Below are positions 15,811-21,716 of a stretch of 21,716 bases of DNA, piece after piece; position 1 is the first letter of the stretch, and each line of letters starts with the position of its first letter. The DNA is from a virus. The stretch is from IMG/VR virus record IMGVR_UViG_3300030116_005050, positions 1-21,716 of that record. The stretch is one strand, 5' to 3'. A program made the position numbers and the translations under genes. The notes beneath the pieces were generated by a model. That model saw only the letters and a program-made list of their open reading frames with translations. It was not told the origin of the DNA and made no database searches.

Positions 15811-17417
15811 TAGACGTATTCTACCTTAATAGCTAAATTGTTTAGCTGGATAATTTCATTGAACCCAACCTTAATTGAAGAGTCCACGTTATCCACTTCC
15901 GCATACCTAATGTTTGTTTCATCTTTCAATAAAACTCTAATCAAATCTTGAGGAACAAAGGGCTCACCAAAATCAGTGTTGTCAAAATTCATGTAATTCA
16001 GAATAGAATCCCTAGCAGACTGAATGATGATGCTTTCATTTCTTCTAAATTTCTCATCAACATTTAAAGTAATAACAAGATCAAGAGTTCTAATGAGGCC
16101 ATCAACAACAACCACCTCATCCGTTAGCATCTTCTGAGATTCAACGGCTTCCAGAAGTTGACGTTTGTACTCCTGAGTCGCTCGTCTTAGTTGAGTGTTC
16201 GAGGCTCTCTCAAGCACAAAAAGATCGATAATGTTGGCAGAAGAAAATGCTCTTCTAACAGTCGCCGTGGCTTTACCAGTTGATCCATAGTTTGATGCAA
16301 ATGTATTTGCAAAAGCTTTGAAGTCCTCTAAGGTAACCAGTCTGTTCTGAGTTCTAAAGAATAAAGGGGCGTATCGTTTTGCTTGAGCTACCGATTCGGC
16401 ATCACGACCTCCAGTTGCGAGGCTGGTGTTCTCAACAGTTAAAGTGACAGTTTCAGTATTAGATGCAGAGACTGATGTTCCCTGAATTTGAGAATTAATC
16501 ACACCCTCCGCAATATTGCCCCTACTACCACCACCCACACGATAAGTGATGACATAGTTGTCGCCTATCGAAGGGGATTTACCAATACTATCATCCCCAA
16601 ACAGAATTGAGGCTTTGAAGTTTTCATCTGTTGTCACTTGAAAGACCTTGTCAGTCCCTCCAGATGCAAAGTAGATATTCTCCTCTTCCTTGTAAACGCC
16701 CTCAGTGTCTGTACTACCCGTAAGATAAACCTGAGCACTCCTCTCTACGTAAGGGGATCTAGACAAATTTACAGTCTTTATCTGTGACGGAGAAGTAAAA
16801 GTGCCAGTTTCGACAACTAAAGCTCCCTCAAGTAAAACAGCATTAGTAACCTGAACTGTCCCACCACCCGAATCACTTACAGAAAACTCCAAATCCTCAG
16901 TAGGGTCAGTCAGATCAACAGTGCCATTATTATTAACCTTATACAAGGTGTAAGATATCGACCCATTATCTTCTGGGGAGGTGATACTAATTACTCTATC
17001 AGCAGCAGAGACTGTAAGTGATGAGGGGTCAGATACTGACCCTATGGTATAGGTTAAGGAAGCGTTTGCAGCCGCTGAGATTGGGCCTTTCATGCGAACC
17101 CCAATAACCTCTAAGAGCCTCTTAACGCTATCTCGACTACGAGCGGTCCCTATGTAATTTTCATTGGCTAAGAAATCAGATTTGTTAGACTGAATGTGGC
17201 CAACTGCCGCCATCATCTCAAGGAGCAGCATACCAAAATCTGAACTTTCAAAGTTATTGTAGTCTAGGGGAAATGTTGCCTTGATATAGTCAATTAGGTT
17301 TTGACGTAAACTTTCAAAGTCTGAAGCACTAAAATCAATGAGTTTTTCTTTATCATCAAGATCAGACGGTAATAGCTTTAAAAAGTCCGATTCAACTGTT
17401 CCTGAAAAAACAACCAT
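15810..17417 (-). CDS. 6: Baseplate wedge protein, T4 gp6 / baseplate J-like
   Basis: This 535-residue protein is the wedge component that forms the inner baseplate ring with gp7 and gp25. The N-terminal signature is strong: 'FGMLLLEMMAAVGHIQSNKS' (61-80), then an 'NENYIGTARSRDSVKRLLEV' block (85-104) and 'GVRMKGPISA' (106-115), typical of gp6 and gpJ proteins. A second J-like block ('RYAPLFFRTQNRLVTLEDFK') lies in the second half, followed by alternating beta strands and helices to the end. It is shorter than T4 gp6 (660). Neighbours agree: gp25-like directly upstream, gpI/gp7-type directly downstream, both joined by TAATG overlaps. GGAG lies 10 bases before the ATG. Family assignment is secure by motif and context. 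Confidence 0.93.
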   Translation of the reverse strand: MVVFSGTVESDFLKLLPSDLDDKEKLIDFSASDFESLRQNLIDYIKATFPLDYNNFESSDFGMLLLEMMAAVGHIQSNKSDFLANENYIGTARSRDSVKRLLEVIGVRMKGPISAAANASLTYTIGSVSDPSSLTVSAADRVISITSPEDNGSISYTLYKVNNNGTVDLTDPTEDLEFSVSDSGGGTVQVTNAVLLEGALVVETGTFTSPSQIKTVNLSRSPYVERSAQVYLTGSTDTEGVYKEEENIYFASGGTDKVFQVTTDENFKASILFGDDSIGKSPSIGDNYVITYRVGGGSRGNIAEGVINSQIQGTSVSASNTETVTLTVENTSLATGGRDAESVAQAKRYAPLFFRTQNRLVTLEDFKAFANTFASNYGSTGKATATVRRAFSSANIIDLFVLERASNTQLRRATQEYKRQLLEAVESQKMLTDEVVVVDGLIRTLDLVITLNVDEKFRRNESIIIQSARDSILNYMNFDNTDFGEPFVPQDLIRVLLKDETNIRYAEVDNVDSSIKVGFNEIIQLNNLAIKVEYV

Positions 17418-17860
17418 TAGATTCTAACTCCAATATTAAAAGCCGTAGCGATAGCGTCCCTAACTGAGCAGAACAAGTTAACCTTCAGTTGTCCGCCTCG
17501 TGTTTCAAAAACTTGAAGCTTACCAATCGCAACGGTTCTAAGGTATCTACGTATTGCGGTTACAACCTCCTCTTTTATCAAGGAAAACAAGACCTCATCT
17601 AAGGGCTCCATGAGAAACTTTTTAAGATTACAACCTAAGTCAGGTCGCATGAACCTTTCACCTCGTTGAGTCTTAATCAAAGATGACAGGTTGGATTTGA
17701 TCAAATCTAAGTTTGATGCCTTGCTAAAGTACCCATTCTTTGGATTTAGGGGGACGGGGTAAGCAAGCCCTTGAAATTTAGGATCTTCTAGGGTAGGTGG
17801 TCTTTTAAGTAGACGCGGGGAAACGTTCCCGTAGGTGGTTACAGTATTAGAAATTGGCAT
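17417..17860 (-). CDS. 25: Baseplate wedge protein, T4 gp25 / GpW lysozyme-like fold
   Basis: This 147-residue member of the gp25/GpW family (T4 gp25 is 132 residues) is the small wedge subunit that links wedge and sheath. It has the family core: 'DLIKSNLSSLIKTQRGERFM' (52-71) with the GER triplet at 67-69, then 'RPDLGCNLKKFLMEPLDE' (72-89) with the Glu-Pro at 85-86, a helix with paired Arg ('TAIRRYLRTV', 101-110) and a C-terminal beta strand pair. The fold resembles lysozyme, but the family has no enzyme activity. It starts one base after the previous stop (TAAAATG) with no good Shine-Dalgarno, and ends in a TAATG overlap with gp6-like, so the ratio to its partners is probably set by coupling. 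Confidence 0.94.
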   Translation of the reverse strand: MPISNTVTTYGNVSPRLLKRPPTLEDPKFQGLAYPVPLNPKNGYFSKASNLDLIKSNLSSLIKTQRGERFMRPDLGCNLKKFLMEPLDEVLFSLIKEEVVTAIRRYLRTVAIGKLQVFETRGGQLKVNLFCSVRDAIATAFNIGVRI

Positions 17861-17861
17861 T

Positions 17862-20489
17862 TTAGCTTAAATCTATGTTCTTAAAGAATTTTTGAGTGGC
17901 GTTATAGTTATTTAGGACTTCACCATCTTCAAGTGGTCTAGAATAGAAACGAGTGCATCCTAAATAACCTCGCAATCCACTAACTTTACCATTGTATTCT
18001 CCACCCATAAAGTTTCCGTTTGGATTACCATCAGTGTATCCACCGCCTAGAATCCAAGGAGTAAAGAAGGTGTCCAAAGAAGGACCCGCCTTTGAAGCTG
18101 CGATTGAATTAGCATTTACGCTGGATGCATCGTACCTGAAGGAATTATTTTGGAATACAGACGGAGTCTTAAACACTTCCTCAGGCTTAGTAGTTCCGAA
18201 TACAGTCTGGTAGCTGGATGTAGCAATGTTAACTCCGTCAAGATAAACCTTGACTGAGTCTTTAGTTGGGTCTACAGTTAATGACAAATGGCAGAACTCA
18301 TTCTCACAACTAGAAAGCGACTTGCCATTTAAAGTCTGGAACACAGGCACTTTCATACCTCTCCAACCAGTTCTATTACAGTTAGTATCCCTATCGGCGA
18401 TAAAGCCTGCGCTAGACGAATCATATGACTGTGTAGGCGCCAGGACTAGCTGAAGACTGGATGTCGCGTTATCGGCAGCAGCGTTACTAGGGACTTTATT
18501 TTCAGTGAATCTCCTATCCCTAGTAAAGCCGTATATTAACCCTTTCGTCACACCCGTTCCTGCATCCCTATCCAGGTTGTTAATGTCTGCTTGAGGGGAT
18601 TTAGAATCACTGATGCCAGTGTTCTCGTTAGCAAGAATTAATCTATACAAGGCAGACGTTGACGAGTTACCAACCTCATATCCGGCTGAGACACTGCTAA
18701 GGCTTGGAGCATGAATCCAAGTTTCGAACGATGCCCCTCTCGTCAGGTAAAACAAGTCTTGCAACTCTGTCACCTCAGGAAGTTTTATGTAGCTACCTGT
18801 AGCTGATATGACACCATTGGCATCATCATCCGTACTTAACTCACATATCCCCTCAAGATTAGCTAAACCTAAGCCTTTATTAAAGATTTCAGAGGGCGTT
18901 CCAACTAATTGTCCATTATGTGTAGTCCCAAACTCGCTGCTATTGTGTAGTTTGAAGTCAACTCCCGAGGTTTCACTTGTTTCAGCGGTAAGGTAGTTGT
19001 ATAATGAAATAAGTCCATCCTCAACTATTCGAGTGTTGATCTGTAGGCTAGGGGCAGAGGAGGCGGGTGCGTCGTCAATAATCTCACCCTTGGCGACATT
19101 TGCCAATAAGATGTGATCAAGGAATACGGTGTCAGTAGTTTCAATTTTCTCAGTAAACTTAACCTCAAGAGGTAATACAACGCCTGTCACATCAGCCTGA
19201 TCAAGAACAATGCTCCGTTGATTCTCAATATCAACCAGGAAATTAGATCCTGCTAAGTATGAGAAGTCATTAACAGGTATATTACCGGGAGTAAATTGAG
19301 GTCCCTTTCCAAGGAATGTAGGCACCTTCACCGCTAACTCAATTTGCTTCTTTCTCTTATTTATCTTATGCTGATACTGCGCGGTTTCAGAGAACATAAC
19401 TTGCCGCATGTTATCAGTGACTGCAACTGAAGATCCTGCGGTAATTAACTCTTGCAATTCAGCAGAAACATCAAATACTTTCCTATCCTTCTGCCCTTCC
19501 AGACTTAGTAAAAGCTCATCCTTGTCATAGAACTTTGTGAGAGATGGTGAGTCGTCAATTATGTCGGGATCTAATATGGTGTCAAAGTAGTATCTTAAGT
19601 CTTTAGATGTAGTTGGAATACCTCTACCACCAAGACTAGGATCAAACTCAAGCTTCCACAATTCACCATTCGGGAATCCACCCTTTCTAAATCTTAAATC
19701 TTCATCTCTCTCTGAAAGTTCAAGTAACGCAGGTTCAATACCACTAACTTGCGAGTCATAATATAATCCATCAACCGAAAGAACAAACTTACCCGATCTT
19801 GATTTAGGCGGGCCAGCTTCGAGTCTAAACACGGATTCCACAGGGGCCTCATCCGCCCCCGGCTCTAGAGATGGGTCCAAAGTCCTTTGAAGGAGGATGG
19901 TGTCAATTGTGGCGATTTGATTAGTGGCTGAAGTTGCAAAGCCCTCAGCTTGCTGCTGCTGTTGAAGAGCTACGTTGAATTGAGAATTAATAATCTCGTC
20001 AAGAGCAGATGGGCTTAGAGTGGCTAACTCCTCTCGACGATCGGAAGCGTTTCCGTTTTGGAAATCTAAAAACTCTTTGTATTTTTCCATACAGTTTTTA
20101 GCGGCCTCAAATCTCCTACCCAGTTCGTCCGCCGCTGCTGCGGCACCCTGTGCGAACCCTATGAAGGTTCCTAAAGCACCCGTCACTCCACTAAGAACAT
20201 CTAAGCCGAATCTAGACGAGGAAGAGAAATACCCAAAGAATCCATCACGATCAGGGAATAAGGATATGCCTAAAAAGTCTCTAATATCAGAGTTTATTCT
20301 CTTTACAACAGCGTCCGCTAAAGCTTGACCCTTAGCCAATGATGTGCGATAGGCTAACAAGATGGGGCTTGGGATAAGCCCAAGAACATCAGAAGCCAAT
20401 CCAAGCATACAGCTTGGAACACCAAACTGACTAGCAAGGTTAGCGGCACTGCCTCCAGAACTAAGAAATGTTTTAAGATCGAATGCCAT
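17862..20489 (-). CDS. Baseplate-associated structural protein with C-terminal LamG/concanavalin-A-like domain
   Basis: This is an 875-residue protein. The N-terminus (1-125) is rich in Gly, Ala and hydrophobic residues, with two stretches (about 28-50 and 95-120) that look like membrane-active or buried helices. A helical linker follows with a run of five Gln near 174-178. A mixed middle leads to a LamG-type jelly-roll from about 588 to 866: 'ASFETWIHAP' opening, 'CHLSLTVDPTKDSVKVYLDG' (146-165 of that region), 'WILGGGYTDG' and a closing 'FYSRPLEDGEVLNNYNA'. Such domains bind glycans or pack as decoration on virions. T4 has nothing comparable between 5 and 25. The position between spike and wedge suggests a hub- or tail-tip-associated protein; the N-terminal helices could be the part that meets the host envelope (inference). 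The start is a TAATG overlap with GGAGGT 11 bases upstream. Confidence 0.85.
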   Translation of the reverse strand: MAFDLKTFLSSGGSAANLASQFGVPSCMLGLASDVLGLIPSPILLAYRTSLAKGQALADAVVKRINSDIRDFLGISLFPDRDGFFGYFSSSSRFGLDVLSGVTGALGTFIGFAQGAAAAADELGRRFEAAKNCMEKYKEFLDFQNGNASDRREELATLSPSALDEIINSQFNVALQQQQQAEGFATSATNQIATIDTILLQRTLDPSLEPGADEAPVESVFRLEAGPPKSRSGKFVLSVDGLYYDSQVSGIEPALLELSERDEDLRFRKGGFPNGELWKLEFDPSLGGRGIPTTSKDLRYYFDTILDPDIIDDSPSLTKFYDKDELLLSLEGQKDRKVFDVSAELQELITAGSSVAVTDNMRQVMFSETAQYQHKINKRKKQIELAVKVPTFLGKGPQFTPGNIPVNDFSYLAGSNFLVDIENQRSIVLDQADVTGVVLPLEVKFTEKIETTDTVFLDHILLANVAKGEIIDDAPASSAPSLQINTRIVEDGLISLYNYLTAETSETSGVDFKLHNSSEFGTTHNGQLVGTPSEIFNKGLGLANLEGICELSTDDDANGVISATGSYIKLPEVTELQDLFYLTRGASFETWIHAPSLSSVSAGYEVGNSSTSALYRLILANENTGISDSKSPQADINNLDRDAGTGVTKGLIYGFTRDRRFTENKVPSNAAADNATSSLQLVLAPTQSYDSSSAGFIADRDTNCNRTGWRGMKVPVFQTLNGKSLSSCENEFCHLSLTVDPTKDSVKVYLDGVNIATSSYQTVFGTTKPEEVFKTPSVFQNNSFRYDASSVNANSIAASKAGPSLDTFFTPWILGGGYTDGNPNGNFMGGEYNGKVSGLRGYLGCTRFYSRPLEDGEVLNNYNATQKFFKNIDLS

Positions 20490-21613
20490 TAGATTTCAAT
20501 ACCTCCAGGACCTATACCTGTTGGGTCGAAGTAGTCATTAGGAACTAATTGCACCCCAACTGGAGGACTCCCAGTTGCAGGACTAACCGGCTGTGCTCTG
20601 TCGTCCTTAGAGGCGCTTTTTGGTAGGAATGTTACCGGAGTCCCGTTCAGGTTAACAACAGACCCATTTGCGTTCACACTACCATTGGAACCAATTTGAA
20701 CACCGTTTCCTCCAAATATATTAACACCTTGAGTAGCGTTTAAGTTGATACTCTGTGCGCTTTCAAATTGTATATTACTAACTGAGGATATTTTAACTGT
20801 GCCTTGGCTGTCCACTTGAATTGTAGCTCCTTGAGTAATTATATTTACATGACTTTCTTCTCCAAGGGCTGCTAAATCAATATTTCTTTCCTTACTCTTT
20901 AGTCTGATATTCCCAGACCATTTACCGCCAACACCATCTAATCCAAAGGAGCCTGTTGAGTCATTTAAGATATTAATATCACCACCATCAATAATTTTAA
21001 TTTTTATGTCTGATGACATACACTTGTATTCCTGACCAGACTCCGTTTCTACCGAGAATGATTGAGCGGCATAACTATCATTTGGATTAGAGCCTGTCAG
21101 TACAATGGAGTCACCTTGAGCATTTCTAACTTGAAATCCTAAGGCTCCTACATTAACCTCATCTCCAGTCTCAGACTTTAAGGTTACGTTGTTACTAATT
21201 TTGTTTTCTGAGAAATCTCTTTGAATAATAAGACCGGCTCCAACTGAATTAGTAAATGTTTGGGTTACAGGTTGGTCCTTATCGTTGTAATATTGAGCCT
21301 TAGGATCACTGCTTCTTAAAACATCTACATTAGGATTAAATTCTTTATCGCTAGCGATTGATTTTGCCTTTACAATCGTTGAATGATAATATAGTAAGGC
21401 TTCACCAGGGAGAAGATCCTCATTATACAATGCTATAATCTGATCTCCAAATTGAGGGATTGAAACGATGCCTCCCGCATTAACCTGATAAGAGGGGGAT
21501 GTATAAGTGACCCATTGTGCCTCCCCGTCAAAAAGCTTAGGAAATCTAGCCTTAAACTCCCCGCTTCTACTGGGATCTGTGTTGGTTTCAACTACTCCTA
21601 CGTATGCTTTCAT
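20489..21613 (-). CDS. 5: Central baseplate spike, T4 gp5-like without lysozyme domain
   Basis: This 374-residue protein belongs to the gp5/VgrG-type central spike family. Residues 1-85 form an OB-fold: 'MKAYVGVVETNTDPSRSGEF' opening, Trp34 and 'IPQFGDQIIALYNEDLLPGE' (52-71). The middle is a strand-rich linker. Residues about 245-335 are short repeats of a triple-stranded beta-helix ('INLNATQGVNIFGGNGVQIG' and similar), the membrane-piercing needle. The C-terminus is Pro- and Gly-rich. T4 gp5 (575 residues) has a lysozyme domain between the OB-fold and needle; there is no room for one here and no lysozyme motif is visible, so cell-wall digestion must come from another protein. The start is a TAATG overlap with GGAGGA 5 bases upstream, the strongest ribosome binding site in the window. 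The next gene also starts as TAATG at its stop. Confidence 0.88.
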   Translation of the reverse strand: MKAYVGVVETNTDPSRSGEFKARFPKLFDGEAQWVTYTSPSYQVNAGGIVSIPQFGDQIIALYNEDLLPGEALLYYHSTIVKAKSIASDKEFNPNVDVLRSSDPKAQYYNDKDQPVTQTFTNSVGAGLIIQRDFSENKISNNVTLKSETGDEVNVGALGFQVRNAQGDSIVLTGSNPNDSYAAQSFSVETESGQEYKCMSSDIKIKIIDGGDINILNDSTGSFGLDGVGGKWSGNIRLKSKERNIDLAALGEESHVNIITQGATIQVDSQGTVKISSVSNIQFESAQSINLNATQGVNIFGGNGVQIGSNGSVNANGSVVNLNGTPVTFLPKSASKDDRAQPVSPATGSPPVGVQLVPNDYFDPTGIGPGGIEI

Positions 21614-21716
21614 TAAAATCCTCCAGCGGTGCCAGGTGTTTTTTGCTGAACTCTAACCATATCTTGCTGCTTGCGGTCGAGACCACCTTGATCCTGGTCA
21701 GGAATTTTAACATTGA
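21613..21716 (-). CDS. C-terminal fragment of an upstream tail gene (runs off right edge)
   Basis: An open frame enters from the right edge and ends in TAA at 21613-21615, sharing a base with the gp5-like start (TAATG). The last 33 residues are hydrophilic and Gln-, Gly- and Asp-rich ('NVKIPDQDQGGLDRKQQDMV', then 'RVQQKTPGTAGGF'). The family cannot be told from so little. In T4 the gene before 5 is 53, but no gp53 motif is visible here. The shared-base junction, identical to those downstream, is the main reason to believe the frame is real. Confidence 0.65.
   Translation of the reverse strand, partial: NVKIPDQDQGGLDRKQQDMVRVQQKTPGTAGGF
21619..21624 (-). promoter_or_regulatory. Ribosome binding site of the gp5-like spike
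   Basis: On the minus strand this reads GGAGGA, 5 bases before the ATG at 21611-21613 and inside the last codons of the preceding frame. It is the strongest Shine-Dalgarno in the window and fixes the spike start. Confidence 0.75.

Noticed and set aside
19359-19366. GATAAATA late-promoter-like box on the minus strand
   Set aside because: It lies in the middle of the LamG-domain gene with no gene start nearby, so probably chance in AT-rich DNA.
19950-19965. Short CAG/CTG triplet run encoding five Gln
   Set aside because: Too short to be a repeat element; an ordinary low-complexity linker in the LamG-domain protein.

Overview
The window is a slice of the late structural region of a tailed, contractile-tail bacteriophage (myovirus) related to the T4 superfamily. 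The evidence is a recognisable T4-type baseplate set on the minus strand (gp5-like spike, gp25-like and gp6-like wedge proteins, and a large protein with a gpI/gp7-type tail domain) and, at the left edge, the first 83 codons of a gp21-type prohead protease. The DNA is AT-leaning. Every supported gene is on the minus strand, so transcription runs from position 21716 towards 1. I see no plus-strand gene, tRNA, mobile element or CRISPR. The very large beta-rich appendage proteins fit an environmental, probably marine, phage distant from T4. That is an inference, and the host cannot be read from this window.

In transcription order, the baseplate module (21716-10173) holds: the last 33 codons of an unidentified gene; a gp5-like spike without a lysozyme domain; an 875-residue protein ending in a LamG/concanavalin-A-like domain; gp25-like; gp6-like; a 1343-residue protein with an embedded tail-protein-I domain; and two smaller structural proteins of 331 and 204 residues. 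The appendage module (10171-1429) holds three giant proteins: a 1135-residue beta-helix protein, a 907-residue protein sharing its N-terminal motif, and an 867-residue protein with a Pro- and Cys-rich N-terminus. The head-core module (1374-1) holds a 110-residue acidic protein with a Cys cluster, a 138-residue helical protein, a 132-residue very basic protein, and the gp21-type protease.

The genes are packed almost without gaps. Six junctions read TAATG (stop and start share one base), two read TAAAATG and one is ATGA, so the baseplate and appendage genes look like one translationally coupled polycistron. The only non-coding gap of note is 54 bp (1375-1428), at the tail-to-head switch. No stretch over 300 bp lacks a gene.

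The most informative observation is that the two proteins leading the head module carry several matches to the T4 prohead-protease cleavage consensus (I/L)-x-E|(A/G/S), close upstream of a gene resembling that protease. This supports calling them internal scaffold-core proteins like T4 gp67/gp68, although sequence similarity to those proteins is weak.
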